This document shows, in pieces, positions 1 to 5,631 of a stretch of DNA of 5,637 nucleotides (position 1 is the first letter of the stretch; the number at the start of each line of letters is the position of its first letter). Location: positions 1 through 5,637 of the forward strand of contig JBJEPS010000024.1 in assembly GCA_051881355.1 (NCBI GenBank), written 5' to 3'. Origin of the DNA: Fimenecus sp051881355 (GTDB taxonomy: Bacteria; Bacillota; Clostridia; Oscillospirales; Acutalibacteraceae). Both the position numbers and the translations under genes were made by a program. The notes below the pieces were generated by a model. It ran no database searches. It was not told the origin of the DNA and saw only the letters and a program-made list of their open reading frames with translations.

Positions 1-43
1 TATGGGCAATAAAAAACTTGAATGAAATTCGGAGGGCAAAAAA

Positions 44-1309
44 ATGCAGTACTCGCAAATGTCAAAAGACGAGTTGCGTGCGCGCAAGGCGGAGCTCGAC
101 AAAGAATTTGCAGAAATTAAAAAATTAAATCTGAAATTGGATATGTCTCGCGGAAAGCCCGGTGCAGACCAGTTGGATTTATCCATGGATATGCTCAAAA
201 CCGTTATCGGTGTTTGTGATTGCAAGGCAGCAAACGGCTTTGACTGCCGGAATTACGGCGTTTTGGACGGACTGCCTGAATGCAAGGCACTGTTTGCCGA
301 AATGCTCGAAGTCAGTCCCGATAATATCATTATCGGCGGCGCGTCCAGTCTCAATTTGATGTTTGACTATATTGCACAGTGTATGACAAAGGGCGCAGGC
401 GGGGAGCCTTGGATAAAACAAGGCAAAATCAAATTCATTTGCAATGTGCCCGGCTATGACCGCCACTTCACGATTTGTGAGTACTTCGGCATTGAAATGC
501 TCAGTGTGGAAATGACCGAAAACGGTCCCGATGTGGAAAAAATCCGGGAGCTTGTCAAAGACGAAAGCGTTAAGGGCATGTTCTGCGTACCGAAGTATTC
601 CAATCCCGACGGCATTACTTATTCCGACGATACCGTGCGTGCACTTGCGGCATTACAGCCTGCAGCAAAGGATTTCCGTGTGATTTGGGACAATGCCTAT
701 GTGGTGCACGATTTAACCGACACGCCTGACCGATTACTCAATATTTTTGAAGCCTGTAAGCCGTATGGCAGTGAAGATATGTTTGTTGAATTTACCTCGA
801 CTTCAAAAATCAGCTTTCCGGGCGCAGGTGTTTCTGCTATTGCGGCATCTGACAACAACATTAAGGCGATGAAAGCACGTCTCTCCATGCAGACCATCAG
901 TTATGATAAAATGAATCAGCTTCGCCATGTGAGGTATTTCAAAAATTTGGACGGCATTACCGCGCATATGAAAAAGCATGCGGCAATCATTGCACCGAAG
1001 TTCAAGATAGTTTTGGACGCTTTGGACAATGAACTGAAAGAAAACGATTTGGCACGTTGGACAAAGCCGAACGGCGGTTATTTTATCAGCTTGAATACCA
1101 CGGAGTGTAGCGCCAAACGGGTGGGAGAGCTTTGCAAAGAGCTCGGTGTCGTGCTGACCTCGGTCGGTGCAACATATCCCTACGGAATTGATGAAAAAGA
1201 CCGAAATATTCGAATTGCACCGACCTATCCTTCTACGGACGAGCTGAAAAAAGCGGCTGAAGTGCTTTGCCTTTGTATCAAACTTGCTACGCTTGAAAAA
1301 TTCGTGTAA
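44..1309 (+). CDS. PLP-dependent aminotransferase, aspartate aminotransferase Ic / MocR-like type
   Basis: 421-residue fold-type I PLP enzyme, probably a cytoplasmic aspartate (or related amino acid):2-oxoglutarate aminotransferase. Visible landmarks are SRGKPG (35-40), the NYGVLDG substrate-loop motif (70-76), GGASSLNLM (98-106, expected to hold the cofactor phosphate), NPDG (187-190), DNAY (216-219, with Asp for the pyridine nitrogen and Tyr for the ring hydroxyl), STSK with the predicted Schiff-base lysine K255, KPNGGYF (341-347) and NIRIAP with R390 as the likely substrate-carboxylate arginine. Length and motif order match the aspartate aminotransferase group typified by corynebacterial AspT rather than the classical Ia/Ib enzymes. 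The start is supported by GGAGGG at 31-36, seven bases before ATG. No terminator is evident before the next promoter. Family assignment is firm; substrate is inferred, and alanine or another acceptor is possible. Confidence 0.93.
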   Translation: MQYSQMSKDELRARKAELDKEFAEIKKLNLKLDMSRGKPGADQLDLSMDMLKTVIGVCDCKAANGFDCRNYGVLDGLPECKALFAEMLEVSPDNIIIGGASSLNLMFDYIAQCMTKGAGGEPWIKQGKIKFICNVPGYDRHFTICEYFGIEMLSVEMTENGPDVEKIRELVKDESVKGMFCVPKYSNPDGITYSDDTVRALAALQPAAKDFRVIWDNAYVVHDLTDTPDRLLNIFEACKPYGSEDMFVEFTSTSKISFPGAGVSAIAASDNNIKAMKARLSMQTISYDKMNQLRHVRYFKNLDGITAHMKKHAAIIAPKFKIVLDALDNELKENDLARWTKPNGGYFISLNTTECSAKRVGELCKELGVVLTSVGATYPYGIDEKDRNIRIAPTYPSTDELKKAAEVLCLCIKLATLEKFV

Positions 1310-1321
1310 ATAGTGTAGAAT
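1293..1321 (+). promoter_or_regulatory. Predicted sigma-A promoter for ispD-ispF-gtrA
   Basis: TTGAAA (1293-1298) and TAGAAT (1316-1321) each match the vegetative consensus at five of six positions and are separated by the optimal 17 bases. The -35 box lies inside the last codons of the aminotransferase gene. The predicted start site is near 1328, giving a leader of about 33 bases to the ispD ATG. It would let the isoprenoid genes be expressed independently of the upstream gene. Prediction from sequence only. Confidence 0.7.
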
Positions 1322-1370
1322 ACGCATATAGTATGACCCGCATTTTAAGGGGGAAAGCTGTATGCGTATT
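1319..1370 (+). repeat. 10-bp perfect inverted repeat flanking the ispD leader
   Basis: AATACGCATA (1319-1328) is the exact reverse complement of TATGCGTATT (1361-1370), with 32 bases between. The right arm contains the ispD start codon (1362-1364); the left arm begins inside the -10 box and ends at the predicted transcription start. In RNA initiated upstream of 1319 the arms could pair and occlude the ATG while leaving the Shine-Dalgarno (1347-1353) in the loop. In RNA from the local promoter the left arm would be largely absent. As DNA it could instead be a widely spaced operator. Function is not demonstrated. Confidence 0.55.
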
Positions 1371-2096
1371 TTTTATTCTAAACAAAGTGAAGCAGAGAGC
1401 AGCGCATCGCGCCCGTTTGTAACGGCGATTGTGGTTGCCGCCGGGAATTCCACTCGCATGGGCGGTGTAAACAAGCAATTTATCCGGTTGGACGGCGTAC
1501 CTGTTCTTGTACGTACTTTGCAGGCATTTTCTGTTTGTCCGCTGATTGATGAAATCGTGGTTTCCGCGCGGGAAACGGATATTGTGAACATGTTTTCGCT
1601 TGTGAAAGAATATCAAATTGAAAAGGTAACAGACATCGTCCGCGGCGGCGATACGCGGCAGGAAAGCGTGTTTGCGGCAATTCGACGATCCTCTCCGTTT
1701 TCGGAATATTTCGCAATACATGACGGTGCAAGACCGCTTGTGTCACAAAAAGTGATTTTTGATACGGTCGAAAAGGCATTCTCTGTCGGCGCGGCGGCAA
1801 CGGGCGTCCGTGTGAAAGATACCATTAAAGTTGTGTCCGAAACCGGCGAAATTATAGATACACCTGACCGCTCAGCTCTTTGGGCGGTGCATACACCGCA
1901 AGTCTTTGAACGGCGGCGATATTTGCACGCCGCAGACAGCGTGGAGAATAGCACTGTATTTACCGATGACTGCAAGCTGATGGAAGCGGCAGGTTTTCCT
2001 GTATATATGGTTGAAGGCAGTTATGAAAACATAAAAATCACTACGCCTGAGGATATTCTTTTGGCGGAAGGCATATTGCGAGGATTGGAAGAATGA
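1362..2096 (+). CDS. ispD: 2-C-methyl-D-erythritol 4-phosphate cytidylyltransferase
   Basis: Third enzyme of the cytosolic MEP isoprenoid pathway: MEP + CTP gives CDP-methylerythritol and pyrophosphate. The 244-residue product has the IspD nucleotide-binding motif VVAAGNSTRMG (24-34) with K38 downstream, GGDTRQESV (95-103), HDGARP (120-125), R170, VHTPQVF (176-182), TDD (201-203) and ENIKITTPED (222-231), including the conserved Lys of the NIK motif. The family core normally begins a few residues before the AAG motif, so about 18-20 residues (rich in Ser, Lys and Glu) form an N-terminal extension. No in-frame start lies closer to the core, and AAGGGGG at 1347-1353, eight bases upstream, supports this ATG. 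A TarI-like ribitol-phosphate cytidylyltransferase is the main alternative, but the overlapping ispF makes IspD far more likely. The stop overlaps the ispF start in ATGA. Confidence 0.95.
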   Translation: MRIFYSKQSEAESSASRPFVTAIVVAAGNSTRMGGVNKQFIRLDGVPVLVRTLQAFSVCPLIDEIVVSARETDIVNMFSLVKEYQIEKVTDIVRGGDTRQESVFAAIRRSSPFSEYFAIHDGARPLVSQKVIFDTVEKAFSVGAAATGVRVKDTIKVVSETGEIIDTPDRSALWAVHTPQVFERRRYLHAADSVENSTVFTDDCKLMEAAGFPVYMVEGSYENIKITTPEDILLAEGILRGLEE

Positions 2097-2593
2097 ATAT
2101 GCGTATCGGGCACGGCTATGACGTGCATAAATTGGTCACCGGACGAAAATTGATTTTAGGCGGCGTTGAAATTGAGAACAACGGCGTCGGGCTTTTAGGA
2201 CATTCCGATGCCGATGTTTTACTGCACGCGATCAGCGATGCATTGCTGGGTGCGGCGGCACTCGGCGATATCGGCAAGCATTTTCCTGATACGGACGAAC
2301 GGTATAAAGATGCAGATAGCCTGCATTTACTGTCCGCCGTTGTAAAACTGCTTGAAAATAACAATTATACTGTCGGTAATATTGACGCGACTGTGCTTGC
2401 GCAAGCCCCAAAGCTTGCGTCGTATATCCTCGAAATGCGTAAGAATATTGCGCGTGCCTGCCGGGTGGAGTTGGACGCAGTGAGCGTCAAAGCAACCACT
2501 GAGGAGGGTTTGGGTTTTACAGGTACCAAAGAGGGGATTGCTGCGCACGCGGTTTGTCTGCTGGAAAAGAAAAAAGAGATACGCTTTATTTGA
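2093..2593 (+). CDS. ispF: 2-C-methyl-D-erythritol 2,4-cyclodiphosphate synthase
   Basis: Fifth MEP-pathway enzyme; it cyclises CDP-methylerythritol 2-phosphate to the 2,4-cyclodiphosphate with release of CMP, as a metal-dependent homotrimer. Diagnostic features of the 166-residue product are GHGYDVH (6-12) with metal ligands D10 and H12, GHSDADVLLHA (36-46) with H45 as third ligand, GDIGKHFPDTD (58-68) and VKATTEEGLGFTG (132-144), which contributes to CDP binding. Length is normal for the family. ispD and ispF share ATGA, which indicates translational coupling. Two starts fit: ATG 2093 (GAGGA at 2080-2084, eight bases away) and ATG 2099 (GGAAG at 2087-2091, seven bases away); the second gives MRIGHGYD, the usual IspF N-terminus. 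The choice changes only two residues. All catalytic residues seen are intact. Confidence 0.97.
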   Translation: MNMRIGHGYDVHKLVTGRKLILGGVEIENNGVGLLGHSDADVLLHAISDALLGAAALGDIGKHFPDTDERYKDADSLHLLSAVVKLLENNNYTVGNIDATVLAQAPKLASYILEMRKNIARACRVELDAVSVKATTEEGLGFTGTKEGIAAHAVCLLEKKKEIRFI

Positions 2594-2600
2594 GGTGTAA

Positions 2601-2606
2601 TGGAGG
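2601..2606 (+). promoter_or_regulatory. Ribosome binding site selecting the TTG start of gtrA-like gene
   Basis: TGGAGG ends eight bases before the in-frame TTG at 2615, an ideal position. The upstream ATG at 2600 overlaps this site, and its only Shine-Dalgarno-like sequence (GAGGTG, 2592-2597) lies just two bases away, too close for normal initiation. This favours the TTG as the real start. Confidence 0.6.
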
Positions 2607-2614
2607 TTGCGTTT

Positions 2615-3073
2615 TTGCAGAAAATCAAGGATTTACTGAAAAAATATAGGGAAATTATTTTGTATGTGCTGTTCGGCGGGCTGACAACGGTCATCAACTA
2701 TATTATTTATTTTGCCTGTACGGAAGGGCTGCATATCGGTTGGTCGCCTGCAACGCTGTTTGCTTGGATTGGCGCCGTGCTGTTTGCCTATGTAACAAAC
2801 CGAATTTGGGTGTTTGAAAGCCGCGCAAAGGGTTTTCGAGCTGTTTCGTATGAATTTGTTAAGTTTATCGGTGCCAGGCTTCTGTCGTTGGGGCTCGAGT
2901 GGCTGACTTTAAAACTCCTGATTGATACATTGCATATGGATACATTTCTTTGGCACGATTTGCCGCTTGGAGAATTTCTTGCCAAAACCATTGCGCAAAT
3001 TCTCGTGATTATTGCTAACTATGTGTTCAGTAAATGGATTGTTTTTCGTAAAAATAAGAAAAATACAGAATAA
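2615..3073 (+). CDS. GtrA-family membrane protein
   Basis: Small integral membrane protein of the GtrA family, 152 residues from TTG 2615 (157 from ATG 2600). Four hydrophobic segments lie at about 13-36, 44-66, 82-103 and 119-144, separated by short charged loops; both ends are basic and probably cytoplasmic. Family hallmarks are a KKYREII lead-in followed by FGGLTT (20-25), TNRIWVF (61-67) closing segment 2 and NYVFSKWIVF (135-144) closing segment 4; the last two resemble each other, consistent with an internally repeated fold. Characterised relatives act on polyprenyl-phosphate-linked sugars, probably by flipping them across the membrane or aiding glycosylation of wall polymers or O-antigen. 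The exact substrate here is unknown. The gene follows ispF by 6-21 bases and is presumably co-transcribed with ispDF. Family assignment is confident; start choice is moderate. Confidence 0.88.
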   Translation: MQKIKDLLKKYREIILYVLFGGLTTVINYIIYFACTEGLHIGWSPATLFAWIGAVLFAYVTNRIWVFESRAKGFRAVSYEFVKFIGARLLSLGLEWLTLKLLIDTLHMDTFLWHDLPLGEFLAKTIAQILVIIANYVFSKWIVFRKNKKNTE

Positions 3074-3086
3074 ATATACATTTTTC

Positions 3087-3115
3087 TTGCATTTTTATGC
3101 AGATAGTTGTATAAT
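3087..3115 (+). promoter_or_regulatory. Predicted sigma-A promoter for the ABC importer operon
   Basis: A perfect -10 box TATAAT (3110-3115) lies 17 bases after TTGCAT (3087-3092), a weak -35 matching mainly in TTG. The predicted start near 3122 gives a leader of about 30 bases before ATG 3152, too short for a riboswitch. ATGCAA (3114-3119), the reverse complement of the -35 hexamer, overlaps the -10 and might form a small operator with it. The position of the -10 also excludes translation from the in-frame ATG at 3107. Confidence 0.7.
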
Positions 3116-3137
3116 GCAATTATCAAAAACTTGATAC

Positions 3138-3143
3138 AAGGGG
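3138..3143 (+). promoter_or_regulatory. Ribosome binding site fixing the start of the binding-protein gene
   Basis: AAGGGG ends eight bases before ATG 3152. The in-frame ATG at 3107 lies within the predicted promoter and would add 15 residues in front of a complete lipoprotein signal peptide, so 3152 is the start. Confidence 0.8.
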
Positions 3144-3151
3144 TAATCAAA

Positions 3152-4006
3152 ATGAAAAAAGCAACAAAAGTTTTGGCATTGCTTATGACCTTGGTTTTGG
3201 TTGTCGGCGCCTTTGCAGCCTGCGGCGGTGAAAAAACGCCTGCGGTTAAAGTCATCAATATTGACCTTACCGAAGAGGAATATGCATTCGGTGTGGATAA
3301 AAACCAGCCGGAGCTTTTAACACAGGTCAATGATTTTATTGCAGAAATCAAAGCAAACGGCAAGTTTGAAGAAATCTGCAACAAGTATTTTGCCGATGGT
3401 ACGCCTGCTGTTATTCAGTCCGCAAAGTATGATGAAAGCAAAGATCAGTTGGTAGTTGCCACGAACGCGGCATTTGAGCCGTTCGAGTACACCAACGGTG
3501 ACGGGTACAGCGGTATTGATATGGAAATCGCTGCACTGCTTGCTGAGAAACTCGGCAAAGAGTTGGTGATTCAGAATATGGATTTCGATGCGGTTTGCCT
3601 CTCCGTCGGTCAGCATAAATGCGACATCGCGATGGCAGGTCTTACCGTGAACGAAGCCAGAAAAGAGTACGTTAATTTCTCTGATTCTTATTACACCGCT
3701 TCACAGCGTTTGATTGTGAAAGGTGATAACACCCAGTTCGATGCTTGCCAGACCGCTGCCGATGTGGAAGCCATCTTAAACACTTTGGACAGCGCCACCA
3801 AAATCGGTGTGCAAAACGGTACAACCGGTCAGTTCTATGTCGAAGGCGATGAAGATTGGGGCTTTGACGGACTGCCTGTGACCTGTGTCGGGTATAAAAA
3901 CGGTTCGATGGCTGTGCAGGATTTGATGAACGGCGGCGTACAGTTCGTGATTATCGACGCTGCACCCGCGGATTGCATCTCCACAGCACTCAACGAAATG
4001 AACTGA
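3152..4006 (+). CDS. Amino-acid ABC importer binding lipoprotein, family 3 fold, apparently circularly permuted
   Basis: 284-residue extracellular solute-binding lipoprotein. Residues 1-23 are a lipoprotein signal peptide (MKK start, hydrophobic core, FAAC lipobox) with C24 as predicted lipid anchor. Family 3 features for amino-acid binding are NAAFEPFEY (105-113), GIDMEIAALLAEKLG (121-135), AGLTVNEARKEYVNFSDSYY (162-181; R170 aligns with the arginine that holds the ligand carboxylate), IGVQNGTTG (218-226) and FVIIDAAPA (265-273; D269 aligns with the acidic ligand-amino contact). The order is abnormal. Residues 32-80, with EEEYAFGV, PELLTQVNDFIAEIKANG and FEEICNKYF, match the usual C-terminal end of the family but sit at the N-terminus, and the protein ends at residue 284 where that segment normally follows. 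The mature part has six further cysteines (76, 149, 157, 199, 245, 275). The gene is first in an operon with a permease and an ATPase. Exact ligand not determinable; polar amino acid or cystine-like are candidates. Confidence 0.93.
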   Translation: MKKATKVLALLMTLVLVVGAFAACGGEKTPAVKVINIDLTEEEYAFGVDKNQPELLTQVNDFIAEIKANGKFEEICNKYFADGTPAVIQSAKYDESKDQLVVATNAAFEPFEYTNGDGYSGIDMEIAALLAEKLGKELVIQNMDFDAVCLSVGQHKCDIAMAGLTVNEARKEYVNFSDSYYTASQRLIVKGDNTQFDACQTAADVEAILNTLDSATKIGVQNGTTGQFYVEGDEDWGFDGLPVTCVGYKNGSMAVQDLMNGGVQFVIIDAAPADCISTALNEMN

Positions 4007-4024
4007 TTTTCATTGAATTTCCAG

Positions 4025-4055
4025 CAATGCCCCACCAAAATGCAGTGGGGCATTG
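4025..4055 (+). terminator. Strong intra-operon hairpin, probable leaky terminator or mRNA-stabilising stem
   Basis: CAATGCCCCAC (4025-4035) pairs perfectly with GTGGGGCATTG (4045-4055) across a nine-base loop; a G-T and an A-T pair (4024/4056, 4023/4057) extend it. Only a short, interrupted T run (GTTTCTG) follows, so it is not a full intrinsic terminator. Located between the binding-protein stop and the permease start, it is well placed to raise binding-protein mRNA over permease and ATPase mRNA, either by partial termination or by blocking 3' decay. Confidence 0.75.
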
Positions 4056-4079
4056 TTTCTGTGTAAGGTATAGAAAGAT

Positions 4080-4790
4080 ATGAGTGGATTTGATCGTAAA
4101 ATTCAACGCTTTTTAGAAGTGTTTATTGATGCCGGTGGGTACAATAAGGTGCTCGAAGGCTTACAGAATACGCTTTTGATTGCGGTTTTGGGCTTGGTCA
4201 TCGGTATTGCTCTCGGTACGCTGATTGCTACCGTGCGTGTTTTACCGAAATATAAGCGCTTGCCGCGTATTTTGAACGGGATTTGCAGTTTCTATGTCGG
4301 CTTATTCCGTGGAACACCGATTGTTGTACAGCTTTTGGTGTTCTACTATGTTCTGTTGCCGCTGATGGGCGTAAAAATGACCTCTGTCGCGGTTTCTGCT
4401 GTCGTATTCGGGTTAAACAGCGCGGCATATATTTCGGAGATTATGCGCAGCGGCATTCAGTCGGTTGACCCGGGACAAATGGAGGGCGGACGTGCCGTTG
4501 GTTTGAGCTACGGTACGACCATGATGCGTATCGTTATTCCGCAGGCAGTAAAAAATATCTTGCCGACTCTGGGCAACGAGTTTATTGCGCTGATTAAGGA
4601 AACCTCTGTGGTTAGCTTTGTCGGCGCAACGGATTTGTATGTTGCTTTCAATTATATCGGCAGTAACAGTTATGAATTTATGGTGCCGTATTTGGTGATG
4701 GCGCTGATTTATATTGCTTTGGTGCTGATTATCAGTATGCTTGTGAAAGCCATGGAAAGGAGCCTGAGGAAAAGTGATAGAAGTCGTTAA
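4080..4790 (+). CDS. Amino-acid ABC importer permease (HisM/GlnP type)
   Basis: 236-residue inner membrane permease of the polar amino-acid uptake family. Hydrophobic segments lie at about 30-52, 66-96, 101-117, 172-191 and 201-223. The characteristic periplasmic-side motif LFRGTPIVVQLLVFYY is at 75-90. The cytoplasmic EAA loop that docks on the ATPase is at 135-154, as EGGRAVGLSYG then RIVIPQA; the usual EAA reads EGG here, a substitution of the second and third positions, while the conserved Gly and Pro remain. It would form a homodimer with two ATPase subunits and receive substrate from the upstream lipoprotein. Initiation looks weak: AAGG (4065-4068) is 11 bases away and a GAAAG only two. 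The 3' end overlaps the ATPase gene by 17 bases, suggesting translational coupling. Confidence 0.94.
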   Translation: MSGFDRKIQRFLEVFIDAGGYNKVLEGLQNTLLIAVLGLVIGIALGTLIATVRVLPKYKRLPRILNGICSFYVGLFRGTPIVVQLLVFYYVLLPLMGVKMTSVAVSAVVFGLNSAAYISEIMRSGIQSVDPGQMEGGRAVGLSYGTTMMRIVIPQAVKNILPTLGNEFIALIKETSVVSFVGATDLYVAFNYIGSNSYEFMVPYLVMALIYIALVLIISMLVKAMERSLRKSDRSR

Positions 4791-5556
4791 CTTAACCAAA
4801 AGCTTCAGCGATTTACAGGTGCTGAAAGGCATAGACCTCACCATTGCGCAGGGCGAAAAGGTGGTTATTATCGGACCTTCCGGCTCCGGAAAAAGCACAT
4901 TGCTTCGCTGTTTGAACTGTATGGAGGATCCTACTTCCGGACAGGTCTTATATCACGGTGTGGATTTAACAGATTTTAAAGTCGACATCAATGAACAACG
5001 GCAGAAAATCGGTATGGTTTTTCAGCATTTTAACCTATTTAATAACAAAACTGTGCTTGAAAACATTATGCTTGCGCCCGTGATTACGCAGAAGAAAAAA
5101 ATGAAAAAACTGCGTCGGCAGAAAGTTGCGGACGTGGAAATTAAGACCAATGCGCAAATTAAGGCAGAGGCAAAAGAAAATGCCTTGGCACTGTTGGAGC
5201 GGATCGGGTTAACCGATAAAGCCGACGCATATCCGTCACAGCTTTCAGGCGGGCAGAAACAGCGTGTGGCGATTGTACGCTCGCTTGCGATGAATCCCGA
5301 CGTCATGCTGTTTGACGAGCCGACCTCTGCGCTTGACCCAGAAATGGTCGGCGAGGTACTGGAAGTTATGAAAGACCTTGCAAAAAGCGGTATGACGATG
5401 GTGGTTGTCACACATGAAATGGGTTTTGCCCGCGAAGTTGGTGACCGCGTAATTTTTATGGACGATGGGAAAATTTTGGAAGAGGGTACACCCGACGACA
5501 TTTTCAATCAGCCTAAAAATCCGCGGCTGCAGGAATTCCTTTCCAAGGTTTTATAA
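4774..5556 (+). CDS. Amino-acid ABC importer ATP-binding protein (GlnQ/HisP type)
   Basis: 260-residue cytoplasmic ATPase that powers the importer. All nucleotide-binding motifs are intact: Walker A GPSGSGKS (34-41), Q-loop Q84 in VFQHFNLF, signature LSGGQKQR (157-164), Walker B VMLFDEP (177-183) with catalytic E182, D-loop SALD (185-188) and switch H214 in VTHEMGFA. MVFQHFNLF and HEMGFAREVGDRVIFMD are typical of the polar amino-acid subfamily. The family is usually about 240 residues; the excess is a basic stretch at about 104-139 in the helical subdomain, between Q-loop and signature, roughly 20 residues longer than in GlnQ-like relatives. The start is GTG, with AAGGAG at 4757-4762 (11 bases upstream) and GAGGA at 4766-4770 (three bases). 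It overlaps the permease gene. No clear terminator follows. Confidence 0.95.
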   Translation: MIEVVNLTKSFSDLQVLKGIDLTIAQGEKVVIIGPSGSGKSTLLRCLNCMEDPTSGQVLYHGVDLTDFKVDINEQRQKIGMVFQHFNLFNNKTVLENIMLAPVITQKKKMKKLRRQKVADVEIKTNAQIKAEAKENALALLERIGLTDKADAYPSQLSGGQKQRVAIVRSLAMNPDVMLFDEPTSALDPEMVGEVLEVMKDLAKSGMTMVVVTHEMGFAREVGDRVIFMDDGKILEEGTPDDIFNQPKNPRLQEFLSKVL

Positions 5557-5581
5557 GTTTTTTCATAAGAAAAGGACGAGT

Positions 5582-5631
5582 GCAAATGCATCGTACCCTT
5601 AAGGACAGTAACTTAAAGGTGCGAGCATTGC
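5582..5631 (+). repeat. Long imperfect inverted repeat at the window edge
   Basis: The arms 5582-5603 and 5612-5631 pair around the eight-base loop GACAGTAA. The inner part is 12 positions long (5592-5603 with 5612-5623), including one T-G wobble and one C-A mismatch. T5591-A5624 and further pairs outward (5585-5589 with 5625-5629, 5582-5583 with 5630-5631) continue the stem past two bulged A residues (5584, 5590). No T run follows inside the window. It could be a structured leader, a palindromic binding site, or a chance property of a coding start. Confidence 0.45.

Noticed and set aside
803..1327. Long open frame on the minus strand opposite the aminotransferase
   Set aside because: Its translation shows no recognisable family features, it lies opposite a gene with intact catalytic motifs, and open antisense frames are common here. 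Treated as a shadow, as are the other antisense frames.
1362..2096. Reading the cytidylyltransferase as TarI (ribitol-5-phosphate cytidylyltransferase)
   Set aside because: The next gene is a clear ispF overlapping by ATGA, no tarJ-like dehydrogenase is present, and the motifs fit IspD.
3056..3088. Nine-bp inverted repeat AAGAAAAAT / ATTTTTCTT around the gtrA stop, as a terminator
   Set aside because: The stem is almost entirely A-T with a 15-base loop, has no useful T run after it, and overlaps the next promoter. Chance in AT-rich DNA is likely.
3107..3151. In-frame upstream ATG that would lengthen the binding protein by 15 residues
   Set aside because: It lies inside the predicted promoter, has no ribosome binding site, and would precede a complete lipoprotein signal peptide. 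ATG 3152 has AAGGGG eight bases upstream.
4007..4079. Frameshifted remnant of a normal C-terminal return segment after the binding protein
   Set aside because: Reading all three forward frames gives no YAFGV-, ELL- or NKYF-like sequence, and the gap is largely filled by the hairpin. The shortened C-terminus is therefore not a simple frameshift.
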